Source: Halomonas sp. CH40 (GTDB taxonomy: Bacteria; Pseudomonadota; Gammaproteobacteria; Pseudomonadales; Halomonadaceae). From it: a DNA stretch of 64,000 bases. Below the pieces are notes generated by a model. It saw only the letters and a list, made by a program, of their open reading frames with translations, was not told the origin of the DNA and searched no databases. This document shows positions 31,241-41,289 of this stretch, one piece after another (within the stretch, counting starts at the first letter, position 1; each line of letters begins with the position of its first letter). The stretch spans positions 2,604,001-2,668,000 of the forward strand of contig CP112982.1 of assembly GCA_041875495.1 (NCBI GenBank), written 5' to 3'. The position numbers and the translations under genes are program-made.

Positions 31241-32113
31241 TCAATAGCTGGGGGCATCCGGGTCATCGTCGCCGCCGCGTATGCGCGCCTGGCGTTCGGC
31301 TTCTTCTTCCTTGGCGTCGTCAATCACTTCCATCAGTTCGTCAACGTCGGCGATATGGCTATCCAGCTCGAAATACCCGGTCAGCTGGCGATCGGGGTGC
31401 AGCTCACCGGATTCGTACAGGGCCCACATTTCCTTGGCGTAGTGGGTGTCGAGCAGCTCCGGCGCGAAGCGGCCAAAATAGGCGCGCATATTGTTGACGT
31501 CGCGCTCCAGCATGGCTTCGGCGCTGTTATTGCCGGCGGCATCCACGGCCTGGGGTAAGTCGATAATCACCGGGCCATCGGCATCCACCAGCACATTGAA
31601 CTCGGACAGGTCGCCATGGATCAGCCCGGCGCAGAGCATCTTGACCACATCCTCAATCACCTTGGCGTGGTAGGCCAGGGCCTGTTCATGGGTCAGGATG
31701 ACATCATCCAGACGCGGGGCCACATGGCCATCGGCCTCGGTGATCATTTCCATCAGCAGCACACCATCCACAAACCCATAGGGCTTGGGCACTCGCACAT
31801 CCGCAGCGGCCAGCCGATAAAGGGCGTCCACTTCGGCGCTGAGCCAGGCCTGTTCCTGCTCTTTCTGGCCGTAACGGGTTTTCTTGGCCATCGCCCGCGC
31901 CCGGCGGCTGTTGCGCTCCTTGCGCCCTTCCTGGTACTGCACCGCCTGCTTGAAGCTGCGCTGCTTGGCCTCTTTGAACACCTTGGCACAGCGCACTTCA
32001 TTGCCACAGCGTACTACGTAGACCTGGGCTTCCTTGCCGCTCATCAGCTGGGTCAACACTTCATCAATGAGGCCATCATCCAAGAGTGGTTGTAATCGTT
32101 TCGGGGTTTTCAT
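31241..32113 (-). CDS. RIO1-type serine protein kinase
   Basis: 290 residues from ATG 32113 (MKTPKRLQPLLDDGLIDEV). The kinase core has SGKEAQVYVVRC (nucleotide loop), then AKVFKEAKQRSFK, catalytic loop HGDLSEFNVLVD and metal-binding IIDLPQAVD. RIO-type kinases act in ribosome biogenesis in archaea and eukaryotes; the bacterial role is less clear. An acidic tail ends the protein. The longer open frame reaching 32311 has N-terminal residues without family similarity and overlaps the next gene. Confidence 0.92.
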   Translation of the reverse strand: MKTPKRLQPLLDDGLIDEVLTQLMSGKEAQVYVVRCGNEVRCAKVFKEAKQRSFKQAVQYQEGRKERNSRRARAMAKKTRYGQKEQEQAWLSAEVDALYRLAAADVRVPKPYGFVDGVLLMEMITEADGHVAPRLDDVILTHEQALAYHAKVIEDVVKMLCAGLIHGDLSEFNVLVDADGPVIIDLPQAVDAAGNNSAEAMLERDVNNMRAYFGRFAPELLDTHYAKEMWALYESGELHPDRQLTGYFELDSHIADVDELMEVIDDAKEEEAERQARIRGGDDDPDAPSY

Positions 32114-32150
32114 AACGTGCTGAGATAGCTCCTGTATGACAGCGTGAGCA

Positions 32151-33548
32151 TTAATGGCGTATGCGGCGCACGCGGAAGGCGCGGCCCTTGATTCTGTCGC
32201 GTTCCAGCTTGTCCTGGGCCTGTTGAATGGCGCTGCTGGCCACGGCCACATAGGCACTGCGCGCCAGCACCTTGATCTTGCCGACCTGATCGCCGCGCAA
32301 CCCGTCCTCACCGGTCAGGGCGCCCAGAATGTCGCCGGGGCGCAGTTTGTCTTTTTTACCGCCCGCCAACTGTAGGGTCGCCATGGGCGGCTCAAACGGC
32401 ACTGAGCTTTTTGGTTTGGGCAGGGGCTCGGTGGTAATCGGCTGTTCCAGCAGGCCTTCCAGGCGCTCCAGACGATACTGCTCCTTGGGGGTGACCAGGG
32501 TACAGGCAATACCGCTGGCGCCTGCGCGGCCAGTGCGCCCTACCCGGTGGACATGGATATCCAGTTCGCGGGCAATCTGATAGTTGAAGACCGCATCCAG
32601 CTGGGCAATATCCAGCCCGCGGGCGGCCACGTCGGTGGCGACCAGAATCGAGGCGCTCTGATTGGCAAACAACACCAGTCGGCGGTCACGGTCTTTCTGC
32701 TCCAGATCACCGTTAAGCGCCACGGCGCTGAAACCAGCCTGGGTCAACTGGTCGGCAACCGCCTGGGTTTCACGCTTGGTGTTGCAGAACACCACGCTGG
32801 TGGCCGGTCGATACACCAGCAGCAGCTGTTTTAGCGCGGCAAAACGCGCCTCTTCGCTGGCTACTTCGAAAAAGTGCTGCTCTATGGTGGTGGCATCGTG
32901 CACCTCTTCCACCTTGACGCTCACAGGGTCACGCATCACGCCGCGAGTCATGGTCGCCAGACCGCCTGAAGCCTGCTCATCCGGGAAGGTTGCGCTGAAC
33001 AGCAGCGTCTGACGGTCGGGCGGTGTCTCGGCAATGATATCGTCGATGGTGACCTGAAAGCCCATATCCAGCATGCGGTCGGCTTCATCCAGTACCAGGG
33101 TAGCCAGCGAGCCAAGGGTCAGCGAGCCCCTGCGTAAATGCTCGTCAATCCGCCCCGGGGTGCCCACCACAATATGCGCGCCATGCTCCAGAGACGCCAG
33201 CTGCGGCCCAAAGGCCGCGCCGCCGCAGAGTGTCAGTACTTTGACGTTGGGCAGACCGCGGGCTAGCCGGCGCAGCTCCTCAGCCACCTGATCCGCCAGC
33301 TCCCGGGTGGGGCACAGTACCAAACCCTGCACGGCAAAGGCATCAAGGCGCAACCCTTCCAGCAGCGCAAGCCCGAAGGCCGCTGTCTTGCCCGAGCCGG
33401 TTTTGGCCTGGGCCAATACATCACGCCCCGCCAACATGGGTGGCAGACTCTCGGCCTGTACCGGGGTCATGGCGTAATAGCCGAGGGAATCCAGATTGGT
33501 TAATAGCGCAGAAGATAGCGCAAGCGATGCAAAAGAAGAGTCAGACAC
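32151..33548 (-). CDS. dbpA: DEAD-box RNA helicase DbpA
   Basis: 465 residues from GTG 33548, which has CAGGAA eight bases before it; the frame upstream to 33698 is not conserved. Motifs in order are Q motif (TPVQAESLPPML), AKTGSGKTAAFGL, PTRELADQV, TPGRIDEHL, VLDEADRMLD, SATF, then VATDVAARGLDI and HRVGRTGRAGASG. The C-terminal about 75 residues (GDILGALTGEDGLRGDQVGKIKV) form the DbpA RNA-binding domain that recognises hairpin 92 of 23S rRNA. It remodels the 50S subunit. Confidence 0.96.
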   Translation of the reverse strand: MSDSSFASLALSSALLTNLDSLGYYAMTPVQAESLPPMLAGRDVLAQAKTGSGKTAAFGLALLEGLRLDAFAVQGLVLCPTRELADQVAEELRRLARGLPNVKVLTLCGGAAFGPQLASLEHGAHIVVGTPGRIDEHLRRGSLTLGSLATLVLDEADRMLDMGFQVTIDDIIAETPPDRQTLLFSATFPDEQASGGLATMTRGVMRDPVSVKVEEVHDATTIEQHFFEVASEEARFAALKQLLLVYRPATSVVFCNTKRETQAVADQLTQAGFSAVALNGDLEQKDRDRRLVLFANQSASILVATDVAARGLDIAQLDAVFNYQIARELDIHVHRVGRTGRAGASGIACTLVTPKEQYRLERLEGLLEQPITTEPLPKPKSSVPFEPPMATLQLAGGKKDKLRPGDILGALTGEDGLRGDQVGKIKVLARSAYVAVASSAIQQAQDKLERDRIKGRAFRVRRIRH

Positions 33549-33748
33549 GAATTTTCCTGAAGGGGTGGTTGGCCCAGCAAACCGATAGTATAAGGCACCA
33601 TACCAGAAAGTGGTGGCGTCTGCTGTGCTGACAGGATCAATTACTGCAAGCAGAACTTGACGTTGTGCGAAAGCCGACAGCTGACATCGGATCGTCAACT
33701 TTATCTGACAAGGTCATAGATGCCGTCAACTTAGGAGTCACGCCCGCA

Positions 33749-35158
33749 ATGGTAAGATTCGATAAAAAAGCGATTAGGCTCTACGTATTAGACACCAACG
33801 TGCTTATTCATGACCCGGGTTCACTTTATCATTTTGATGAGCATGATGTCGTTATACCCATGACAGTGCTCGAGGAACTGGACAAACACAAGAATGGCAC
33901 CCGAGAGATTGCCCGCACGGCAAGGCAGATCAGCCGCACCCTATCTGACCTGACCAGCCAAGCCACTTTCAGCCAGATAACAAAGGGAATCCCGATCCCG
34001 CGCATCAATGGAGATCCGGGACGTCTTCACTTTCTGTGCTACAGCGATCTGAAAGCCATTGACCCACTCGAAAGCAGCCCGGATAACAAGATTCTGGCTG
34101 AGACCTGTCGGCTACGCGATGAACGTCCGGATGCCTCTGTCATCCTGGTGACCAAGGACATCAACCTACGCATTAAAGCAACGGCGCTGAAAATTCCCGT
34201 TGAAGATTACTTTAATGATCGCGCCTTTGCAGACAACGATGCCATGATCGAGGGGGCCGAAGTGTATACCGCTTCTGGCCAGCCAGGCACCCGACTCTGG
34301 GAAAACCTTAATGTAGATGTCAGTGTGGATCGCGTTGAACACTCGACGTTTTATCATTTGACTGGCGAGATTCCCGATCACTGGCATCCGGGTATACTGA
34401 TTTCAGACAACGAAGGTGATGCCAACTTCGAAGCCATTGTACGCGAGGTTTTACCTACTTTTGCGCGCCTACAGCTTCTCACCAATTTCCGCCATCATGC
34501 TACCGTGTGGGGCGTACATGCTCATGATAGCCGCCAGAATTTCACCCTTAATCTGTTGATGGACCCAGCCATTGATCTGGTCACCATTGCCGGTAATGCA
34601 GGCACAGGCAAGACCTTCATGACCCTTGCTGCTGCGTTCCAACAGACTCTGGATACTCGCCAGTTCGAGCGCATTGTGTTCACCCGTGCACCTATACCCA
34701 TTGGCGAAGATATCGGTTTTCTACCTGGCACTGAGGAAGAGAAGATGTCGCCATGGATGGGCGCCTTCCACGACAATATGGATAACCTGATGCGCAACGA
34801 AGAGGGAGAGTCCAGCTGGGACAACGGAGCAACCCGGCAGTTGATCGGCTCACGAGTACAGATACGTTCCCCAAGCTTTATGCGTGGACGTACTCTTAAC
34901 GATACGTTTCTGATTATTGATGAGGCGCAGAACTTCACCCCGAAACAGCTCAAATCACTGATCACCCGTGCCGGTCGTAATACCAAAATTGTCTGTCTGG
35001 GTAATGTTGGACAAATAGATACGCCTTACCTGACTGCTAACACCTGTGGGCTGGCGGCGGTGGTTGAGCGCTTTAAAGAGTGGCCTCATGCCGGCCACAT
35101 TACCCTCAAGGGGGTGGAGCGTTCACGCCTGGCACTGGCTGCTGAAGACCTTCTATGA
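33749..35158 (+). CDS. PhoH-like ATPase with N-terminal PIN domain
   Basis: 469 residues from ATG 33749 (MVRFDKKAIRLYVLDTNVLI) with AGGAGT about 12 bases upstream; the GTG at 33665 gives a longer alternative. The PIN nuclease domain (YVLDTNVLIHDP, EELDKHK, then VTKDINLRIKA) spans 10-170. A PhoH P-loop domain follows: ITIAGNAGTGKTFM-type Walker A (TIAGNAGTGKTFM), IVFTRAPIPIGEDIGFLPGT, and DEAQNFTPKQLK as Walker B. PIN-PhoH proteins are predicted RNA helicase/RNase fusions. It is divergent from dbpA. Confidence 0.92.
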   Translation: MVRFDKKAIRLYVLDTNVLIHDPGSLYHFDEHDVVIPMTVLEELDKHKNGTREIARTARQISRTLSDLTSQATFSQITKGIPIPRINGDPGRLHFLCYSDLKAIDPLESSPDNKILAETCRLRDERPDASVILVTKDINLRIKATALKIPVEDYFNDRAFADNDAMIEGAEVYTASGQPGTRLWENLNVDVSVDRVEHSTFYHLTGEIPDHWHPGILISDNEGDANFEAIVREVLPTFARLQLLTNFRHHATVWGVHAHDSRQNFTLNLLMDPAIDLVTIAGNAGTGKTFMTLAAAFQQTLDTRQFERIVFTRAPIPIGEDIGFLPGTEEEKMSPWMGAFHDNMDNLMRNEEGESSWDNGATRQLIGSRVQIRSPSFMRGRTLNDTFLIIDEAQNFTPKQLKSLITRAGRNTKIVCLGNVGQIDTPYLTANTCGLAAVVERFKEWPHAGHITLKGVERSRLALAAEDLL

Positions 35159-35178
35159 ATCAACGCGGGTAGGCGGCA

Positions 35179-35649
35179 TTAATTCATCGCCAGTGGCACA
35201 AAGCGTGCATCGGTCAGGGCGGCCAGGTCGCCCGGCGCCAGCTCGATTTCAAGCCCCCGGCGCCCGGCGCTGACGTGAATCGTCGCATGCTGCTGAGCAG
35301 TTTCATCTATAAAGGTGGCAAGGCGCTTTTTTTGCCCCAGCGGGCTGACGCCCCCCAGCACGTAACCGGTGACGCGCTCTACTTCAGCGGGGTCGGCCAT
35401 CACGGCCTTCTTGGCACCAGCTGCCTTGGCAATCTGCTTCAGACTGAGCTGCTGGGTCACCGGCAGAATACCAACCGCCAGTTGCTTGCCATCCAGCTTG
35501 ACTATCAAGGTCTTGAACACCTGCTCCGGCGGCAGACCGAGCTTCTCTGCGGCTTCCAACCCGTAGGAGGCAGCGCCTGGATCATGCAGGTATTCATGCA
35601 GGGTACAGGCAATTCCAGCAGTTCTGGCTTGCTCTAGGGCAGGCGTCAT
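35179..35649 (-). CDS. ybaK: Cys-tRNA(Pro)/Cys-tRNA(Cys) deacylase YbaK
   Basis: 156 residues from ATG 35649. Family pattern: ALEQARTAGIACTLHEYLHDP, then LPPEQVFKTLIVKLDG, KKAVMADPAEVERVTGYVLGGVSPLGQKK (the conserved GGVSPxG loop) and RRGLEIELAP. It is a trans-editing deacylase that clears Cys from mischarged tRNAPro. It is convergent with the PhoH gene and followed downstream by about 20 bases of spacer. Confidence 0.95.
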   Translation of the reverse strand: MTPALEQARTAGIACTLHEYLHDPGAASYGLEAAEKLGLPPEQVFKTLIVKLDGKQLAVGILPVTQQLSLKQIAKAAGAKKAVMADPAEVERVTGYVLGGVSPLGQKKRLATFIDETAQQHATIHVSAGRRGLEIELAPGDLAALTDARFVPLAMN

Positions 35650-35685
35650 GATGGCTGTTCTCCGACAGGCAGGCGTCAATAACCT

Positions 35686-36351
35686 TTAGCTTAAACGCTG
35701 CGTCAGCCATTGGCCAATATCACTGACCTGTTGGGGGCAAAGCGCATGGGCCATGGGGTATTGGCGATAATTGACACTATAACCCAAGCCCTTGAGACGG
35801 TCTGCCCCACTGCGGCCCAGGCTTTCGGGCACAACCGGGTCGAAGTTGCCATGATGCACTTCAATCTCGATATCCCGGTTGGCATCGGCCAACTCGATGC
35901 TGTCAGCGGTCGCCAAATACGTCGACAGCGCCAGCAGACCGCCCAGCGGTTCCGGGAAAGACAGGGTTGCATGATAGGCCACCGCCCCGCCCTGGGAGAA
36001 CCCGGCCATGATGATGCGGCGACTATCAATGCCCTGCTCCATCTGCTCGCGAATCAAGCCCTGAATGCGTTCAGCAGATGCCTTGAGCTGACCTTCATCC
36101 ACTCGCCGATCCAGATCCATGGCGAGAATATCGTACCAGGCGGGCATCACCATACCACCGTTGATGGTCACCGCCAGGCGCGGCGCGTGGGGCATAATAA
36201 AGCGGACATTGGCATCCTTGGGCAGCGAAAGTGCTGGCACCAGCGGTTCAAAATCATGCCCATCGGCGCCCAGGCCATGCAGAATAAACACACAGGCATT
36301 CGCAGGCTGCCCGTTTTTGGGTTCAATAATCAACTCACCCGGCTCGCTCAT
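35686..36351 (-). CDS. Carboxylesterase / phospholipase-type alpha/beta hydrolase
   Basis: 221 residues from ATG 36351 behind AAGGAG. It has FILHGLGADGHDFEPLVPAL, nucleophile elbow MAGFSQGGAVAYHA near residue 113, a D in HHGNFDPVVPESLG and His in the last part (MAHALCPQQ). It is of the Pseudomonas carboxylesterase EstB/YpfH group and hydrolyses short-chain esters. No secretion signal. Confidence 0.92.
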   Translation of the reverse strand: MSEPGELIIEPKNGQPANACVFILHGLGADGHDFEPLVPALSLPKDANVRFIMPHAPRLAVTINGGMVMPAWYDILAMDLDRRVDEGQLKASAERIQGLIREQMEQGIDSRRIIMAGFSQGGAVAYHATLSFPEPLGGLLALSTYLATADSIELADANRDIEIEVHHGNFDPVVPESLGRSGADRLKGLGYSVNYRQYPMAHALCPQQVSDIGQWLTQRLS

Positions 36352-36481
36352 TTCCAACTCCTTAAAAATCAAAGGCTACAGATTAGCGTAAAGTGACACC
36401 AACAGCGAGCCGAAGACTGATCGCTGACATACAGTTAATTGGCTGTATCCCATTGATGAAAAATCAAAAAGCACAGACACA

Positions 36482-36507
36482 AAAAACCCCGCCTTAGCGG
36501 GGTTTTT
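36482..36507 (-). terminator. Intrinsic terminator of the cold-shock gene
   Basis: AAAAACCCCGC-CTTA-GCGGGGTTTTT forms a perfect G+C-rich stem with T-tract on both strands. It lies about 45 bases downstream of the csp stop codon (36552) and upstream of the esterase, so it can stop either direction. A second hairpin (CGCTAGC...GCTAGCG, 36512-36531) precedes it. Confidence 0.92.
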
Positions 36508-36551
36508 GACACGCTAGCCTTGAAGCTAGCGAATAACGTCTGGATTAGAGC

Positions 36552-36758
36552 TTAGCTCTCAACCTTGACGTTAGAAGCCTGAAGGCCTTTCTTGCCCTGA
36601 GTCACGTCAAAAGAAACCTTTTGGCCGTCCTGCAGAGATTTGAAGCCGTCAGCCTGAATTTCGGAGAAGTGTACGAACAAGTCGTCGCCGTTGTCTTCCG
36701 GAGAAATGAAGCCGAAGCCTTTAGTGTCGTTGAACCACTTGACGGTACCAGTTGCCAT
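36552..36758 (-). CDS. Cold-shock domain protein (CspA family), copy 1
   Basis: 68 residues: [23 protein letters not shown]-type start with RNP1 KGFGFI and RNP2 DLFVHFSEI. It binds single-stranded nucleic acid and unwinds RNA structure at low temperature. It has a long leader (36759-36893) related to that of the copy at 44499. It ends with the terminator at 36482. Confidence 0.97.
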   Translation of the reverse strand: MATGTVKWFNDTKGFGFISPEDNGDDLFVHFSEIQADGFKSLQDGQKVSFDVTQGKKGLQASNVKVES

Positions 36759-36795
36759 GATCGAAATCCTCGATAAAGCGAATTAATTAAGCCGG

Positions 36796-36893
36796 GGTAA
36801 TACCCGAATTGCAGTGGGTAGAACAAGAACCTTTCACCAGACTCAACGCTAAAGGCGCCTTAATACTGCTGACAACGTTTGACTTGCTAACCT
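36796..36893 (-). promoter_or_regulatory. Conserved leader of cold-shock gene, copy 1
   Basis: In the direction of transcription this segment begins GGTTAGCAAG and later has GTCAGCAGT and TTCTTGTTCTACCCACTG followed by CGGGTATTACC. The same order of blocks occurs upstream of the csp gene at 44499. CTACCC/GGGTA can form a small stem. Long structured leaders control cspA-type genes, so this is probably a temperature-responsive 5' UTR with its promoter. Confidence 0.65.
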
Positions 36894-36949
36894 ACTTCAC
36901 TCATGGTGCGCTCAAATAAAACGCACGTCAACATCAAGGTTAAAAAATG

Positions 36950-38620
36950 TCAGGCAGGTGAAGCGTCATCCATCATCCACCCCGCTGCTTTTTCGGCGAT
37001 CATCAAGGTCGGCGAGTTGGTGTTGCCACTGGTAATGGTGGGCATGATGCTGGCATCTACCACCCTTAAGCTAGTCACTCCTCTCACACGCAGTTTTGAA
37101 TCCACCACGGCTGTCGGGTCGTCGTCGCGGCCCATTTTCGCCGTTCCCACCGGGTGAAAGATGGTGGTGCCAATATCCCCCGCCAGCTTGGCCAGGTCGT
37201 CGTCACTCTGGTATTCAAGCCCTGGTTTGAACTCTTCCGGCTGGTACTTGGCGAAGGCCTGCTGCTCGGCAATGCGCCGGGTGACCCGCAGCGAGTCTGC
37301 GGCTACCTTGCGGTCTTCGGCGGTGCTCAAGTAGTTAGGCTCGATGGCCGGCGCAGCTTGCGGGTCGCGGCTTTTAATCTGCACGCGGCCACGGCTGGTG
37401 GGGTTGAGGTTGCACACGCTGGCGGTAATCGCTGGAAAACTGTGCAGCGGTTGGCCAAACGCCTCCAGACTTAGCGGCTGAACGTGGTATTCGATATTGG
37501 CATGCTGGTAGTCATCCGAACTGCGGGTAAAGATACATAGCTGGGAAGGTGCCATGCTCATCGGGCCTGAACGCTTCAGCACGTATTCCAGGCCGATCTT
37601 GGCTTTGCCTACCAGGGAGTTGGCCATGGTGTTGAGCGTTTTGGCCCCTTTTACCTTATATACCGAGCGAATCTGCAGGTGATCCTGGAGGTTTTCGCCC
37701 ACCCCGGGGAGCGCTGACACCACGTCAATGCCGTGCTGCTTTAATAGCTCGGGCGCACCAATCCCGGAAAGCTGCAGAATCTGCGGCGAGCCGATGGCGC
37801 CAGCGCTCAATACCACTTCCTTGCTGGCGGTCACCTTCAAGGTGTTGCCTTCACGCAGCAGCTCTGCCCCTGTGCAGCGCGGTGTGTCTTCGTGAGACTC
37901 GAACAGCAGCCGGTTGACGTGAGTGGAGTGCCAGATCGTCAGGTTGGAGCGCTGTTTGATCGGCCGTAGAAATGCCTTGGAGGTATTCCAGCGCCAGCCT
38001 TTGCGCTGGTTGACCTCGAAGTAGTTGACGCCTTCGTTGTCACCGCGGTTGAAGTCTTCGGTGCGCGGAATACCCGCTTGCACTGCCGCCTCGGCAAAGT
38101 CATCCAGCACTTGCCAGCTTAAGCGTTGTTTCTCAATCCGCCATTCACCGCCGTGGCCGTGATAGCGGCGGTGCTCGCTATCGCCATCGCCTTCGCCATC
38201 TGCGTCCAACCGGTAGTGATTCTCGTGTTTCATGAAGTCGGGCAGACAGTTATCCCAGCGCCAGGCGTCATCACCGGCCAGCTCGGCCCAGTGGTCGTAA
38301 TCCCGCGCCTGGCCGCGCAGATAAAGCATACCGTTGATGCTGGAGCAGCCGCCCAGGGTTTTGCCACGTGGGTAAATCAGTGAACGGCCGTTGAGCCCTT
38401 TGTCGGGCTCGGTACGAAACAGCCAATCCGTGCGCGGGTTGTTGATGCAGTACAGATAACCCACGGGAATATGAATCCAGTGGTAGTTATCCGGCCCACC
38501 CGCTTCAATCAGCAGCACTTTATTATCCGGGTTGGCACTCAGGCGATTGGCCAGCAGACACCCCGCGGTGCCTGCGCCGATCACGATATAGTCAAAATTA
38601 TTGTTGGCAGAATGAGACAT
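36950..38620 (-). CDS. GMC-family alcohol/choline dehydrogenase-like flavoprotein
   Basis: 556 residues. FAD-binding FDYIVIGAGTAGCLLANRL at the N-terminus, GKTLGGCSSINGMLYLRG near residue 84, and the C-terminal catalytic block TTIFHPVGTAKMG followed by SGNTNSPTLMIAEKAA. It oxidises an alcohol to an aldehyde; the neighbour is an aldehyde dehydrogenase with MmsA features, so the pair may degrade an alcohol-derived acid. It resembles BetA but also AlkJ-type enzymes, so the choline call is not made. SD GGAG before ATG 38620. Confidence 0.88.
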   Translation of the reverse strand: MSHSANNNFDYIVIGAGTAGCLLANRLSANPDNKVLLIEAGGPDNYHWIHIPVGYLYCINNPRTDWLFRTEPDKGLNGRSLIYPRGKTLGGCSSINGMLYLRGQARDYDHWAELAGDDAWRWDNCLPDFMKHENHYRLDADGEGDGDSEHRRYHGHGGEWRIEKQRLSWQVLDDFAEAAVQAGIPRTEDFNRGDNEGVNYFEVNQRKGWRWNTSKAFLRPIKQRSNLTIWHSTHVNRLLFESHEDTPRCTGAELLREGNTLKVTASKEVVLSAGAIGSPQILQLSGIGAPELLKQHGIDVVSALPGVGENLQDHLQIRSVYKVKGAKTLNTMANSLVGKAKIGLEYVLKRSGPMSMAPSQLCIFTRSSDDYQHANIEYHVQPLSLEAFGQPLHSFPAITASVCNLNPTSRGRVQIKSRDPQAAPAIEPNYLSTAEDRKVAADSLRVTRRIAEQQAFAKYQPEEFKPGLEYQSDDDLAKLAGDIGTTIFHPVGTAKMGRDDDPTAVVDSKLRVRGVTSLRVVDASIMPTITSGNTNSPTLMIAEKAAGWMMDDASPA

Positions 38621-38646
38621 GAACAGGCTCCCGTAACGTAGCGGCG

Positions 38647-40155
38647 TTACTTAGCCGTTGGCATCACAAATTCAGCACCCGCGTCAATGGAATCTGACCA
38701 GCGCTGCATGATGGATTTCTGCTTGGTGTAGAAACGCACGCCCTCTTCCCCATAGGCATGCATATCGCCAAACAGGGAACGCTTCCAGCCGCCAAAACCG
38801 TGCCAGGCCATGGGTACCGGAATGGGCACATTGATGCCAACCATACCCACCTGGATGCGGCGGCCAAATTCACGGGCGACGTTACCGCTTTCGGTAAAGC
38901 AGCTGACGCCATTGCCGAACTCGTGATCGTTGATCAGCTGAATCGCCGTGGCGATATCCGGCACGCGCACACAGACCAGCACGGGGCCGAAAATCTCTTC
39001 TTTATAGATAGTCATCTCGGGGGTGACGTGGTCAAACAGGGTACCGCCCATCCAGAAGCCATCGGCACAACCTTCGCCGGTTTGCGCGGCATCAAAGTCG
39101 CGGCCATCCACGACCAGCTCGGCGCCCTCTTCCACGCCCTTGTTGATGTAGCCGGTAATCCGCTCATGGGCCTGACGAGTGACAATTGGGCCCATTTCTG
39201 CATCCAGCTGCATGCCGTCTTTTACTTTCAGCGCCTTGGCACGCTCCGCCAGCTGAGCCACAACGCCATCGGCGACATCGCCGACCAGCACCGCCACGCT
39301 GATCGCCATGCAACGCTCGCCTGCGGAGCCGTAGGCAGCGCCAATCAAGGCATCCACGGCTTTATCCATGTTGGCATCCGGCATGACGACCATATGATTC
39401 TTGGCTCCGCCCAACGCCTGAACGCGCTTGCCATGCTTGGCGCCGCGCTCGTAGATCAGATTGGCAATCGGGGTTGAGCCGACAAACGACAGCGCTTTGA
39501 CATACGGATGATCAATCAGCGCTTCAACGCTGTCCTTGTCGCCCTGCACCACGTTGAAAACGCCATCCGGTAGCCCTGCCTGCTTGAGCAGATCAGCCAT
39601 CATCAGCGAGGCGCTGGGGTCCAGGGGGCTGGGCTTGAGGATAAAGGTATTACCGGTGGCAATCGCGACCGGGAACATCCACATCGGCACCATAACGGGG
39701 AAGTTGAACGGCGTAATACCCGCTACTACACCTAGCGGCTGGCGCATGGTCCAGTTATCAATCCCGGTGCTGACCTGCTCGGTGTAGTCACCCTTGAGCA
39801 ATTGCGGAATGCCACAGGCAAACTCGACAATATCAATTCCGCGCGCCACTTCGCCCTGAGCATCGGTAAACACCTTGCCGTGCTCCTTGGTGATTGCTTC
39901 GGCCAGCTCATCCTTATGAGCGTTCAGCAGCTCCAGAAAACGGAACATCACCCGCGCCCGACGAATGGGTGGGGTATCCGCCCAAGCAGGAAAGGCAGCC
40001 TGAGCAGCGTTAACGGCGCTGTCCACATCCTGGGGGCTGGCCAACACCACCTGACCGCTCACTTCACCTGTAGCAGGGTTGAACACCGGCTGCGTCTGGG
40101 CATTTTCACCTGCGCTACGCTGGCCGTCGATGTAATGGTTAATGGATACTGTCAT
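38647..40155 (-). CDS. mmsA: CoA-acylating methylmalonate-semialdehyde dehydrogenase MmsA
   Basis: 502 residues. It has [31 protein letters not shown] and [13 protein letters not shown], with the catalytic Cys in [11 protein letters not shown]; this Cys context and the [10 protein letters not shown] block are MmsA/MMSDH features rather than BetB. It converts (methyl)malonate semialdehyde to propionyl- or acetyl-CoA in valine, beta-alanine or inositol breakdown. Upstream of it is a divergent LysR-type gene, the probable regulator. Confidence 0.92.
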   Translation of the reverse strand: MTVSINHYIDGQRSAGENAQTQPVFNPATGEVSGQVVLASPQDVDSAVNAAQAAFPAWADTPPIRRARVMFRFLELLNAHKDELAEAITKEHGKVFTDAQGEVARGIDIVEFACGIPQLLKGDYTEQVSTGIDNWTMRQPLGVVAGITPFNFPVMVPMWMFPVAIATGNTFILKPSPLDPSASLMMADLLKQAGLPDGVFNVVQGDKDSVEALIDHPYVKALSFVGSTPIANLIYERGAKHGKRVQALGGAKNHMVVMPDANMDKAVDALIGAAYGSAGERCMAISVAVLVGDVADGVVAQLAERAKALKVKDGMQLDAEMGPIVTRQAHERITGYINKGVEEGAELVVDGRDFDAAQTGEGCADGFWMGGTLFDHVTPEMTIYKEEIFGPVLVCVRVPDIATAIQLINDHEFGNGVSCFTESGNVAREFGRRIQVGMVGINVPIPVPMAWHGFGGWKRSLFGDMHAYGEEGVRFYTKQKSIMQRWSDSIDAGAEFVMPTAK

Positions 40156-40310
40156 GGCGCCCTCTTATAAAATTTATTTAAGCCTTGCCTGAAACCTAGC
40201 GACAAAATGCCGCTTTATGGCTAGATTAGCCGACTTAACGCCACGATCAATTAAGTTATTCAAAAACTAGATATAAGATTTTCTAATATCACTGACTTAG
40301 AGGAGATGCG

Positions 40311-41243
40311 ATGCATGATTTAGGCAGCTTACGCGCCTTTGTCGCCGTCGCGCGCACCGGCAGCGTCTCTCGTGCGGCCCTACAACTGCACCTGACCCAG
40401 CCAGCGGTTAGCCTCAAGCTTAAGCAGTTGCAGGAGCAGTTGGGGCTTAGCCTGTTTCAGCGCCGCCCCCAAGGGTTGGCGCTCACAGCAGACGGTATGG
40501 CCCTGCTGCCCGCTGCGGAGCAGGCCCTTGCCAGCGCCAGCGCCTTTTTGCAAACCGCACAGGCCCTTCATAACACGGTGCGTGAACAGCTGAAAATCGG
40601 CACCATTGTTGACCCGGAATTCATTCGCCTGGGGGGCTTTTTACGCCGTCTGATGGCCCGTGCGCCCCAGCTTGAAACCGAGTTGCATCACGGCATGAGT
40701 GGCAACGTGCTGGGCCATGTGGAAGCGGGTCGCCTGGACGTCGGTTTCTACCTGGCCCCACCCGGCGAGGGCACTGGGCACCAGCACCCGACGCTTGCCC
40801 ACCGTGAGCTGACCCACTTTGACTATCACGTCGTTGCCCCACCTGGCTGGGAAAGCCGCCTGGTGGATACCCGCTGGGAGCAAATGGCCCGCCTGCCGTG
40901 GATTGTCACTCCGGCGGATTCAGTTCACCACCGCCTGCTTGGCAAGGTGATGGCCGCCCATAATGCCGTGCCCAACCGGGTCGCTCAGGTGGATCAGGAA
41001 GCCTGCATGCTGGATCTGGTTCGAGCGGGTGTCGGACTCAGCCTGGCGCGGGATGCTCTGGCTATGGCCGAGCGCCAGGAAAGCGGTCTGTGCGTTGCCC
41101 AGAATGTGCGCTTACCCTGCGCGCTCAGTTTTATCTGGAAGCGCGAACGTCAGGCAGAGCCGGCTATTGAAACGGCCCTCAATACGCTTGAGGATGTCTG
41201 GACGCTTAGCTTTTCTGGCGCTGGCGGGAACTGTCAGCCATGA
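40311..41243 (+). CDS. LysR-family transcriptional regulator
   Basis: 310 residues with an N-terminal winged HTH (LGSLRAFVAVARTGSVSRAA...LTQPAVSLKLKQL) and a LysR substrate domain. AGGAG lies seven bases before ATG 40311. It is divergent from mmsA with a 155-bp A/T-rich spacer (40156-40310), the usual place for LysR binding, so it likely controls mmsA and the GMC gene. Confidence 0.93.
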   Translation: MHDLGSLRAFVAVARTGSVSRAALQLHLTQPAVSLKLKQLQEQLGLSLFQRRPQGLALTADGMALLPAAEQALASASAFLQTAQALHNTVREQLKIGTIVDPEFIRLGGFLRRLMARAPQLETELHHGMSGNVLGHVEAGRLDVGFYLAPPGEGTGHQHPTLAHRELTHFDYHVVAPPGWESRLVDTRWEQMARLPWIVTPADSVHHRLLGKVMAAHNAVPNRVAQVDQEACMLDLVRAGVGLSLARDALAMAERQESGLCVAQNVRLPCALSFIWKRERQAEPAIETALNTLEDVWTLSFSGAGGNCQP

Positions 41244-41289
41244 AACTTATCCATAAGCTGTACGCATCTTTCATATCAGTGGAGCTCAT

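Noticed and set aside
30395-31558. 387-codon plus-strand frame
   Set aside because: Antisense shadow of the ABC exporter and RIO kinase genes; composition is H/Q/G-rich without a family pattern.
36950-40155. betA-betB choline-to-betaine pair
   Set aside because: The aldehyde dehydrogenase has MmsA-type sequence ([16 protein letters not shown]) and not BetB features, and no betI is present, so a betaine call is not supported.
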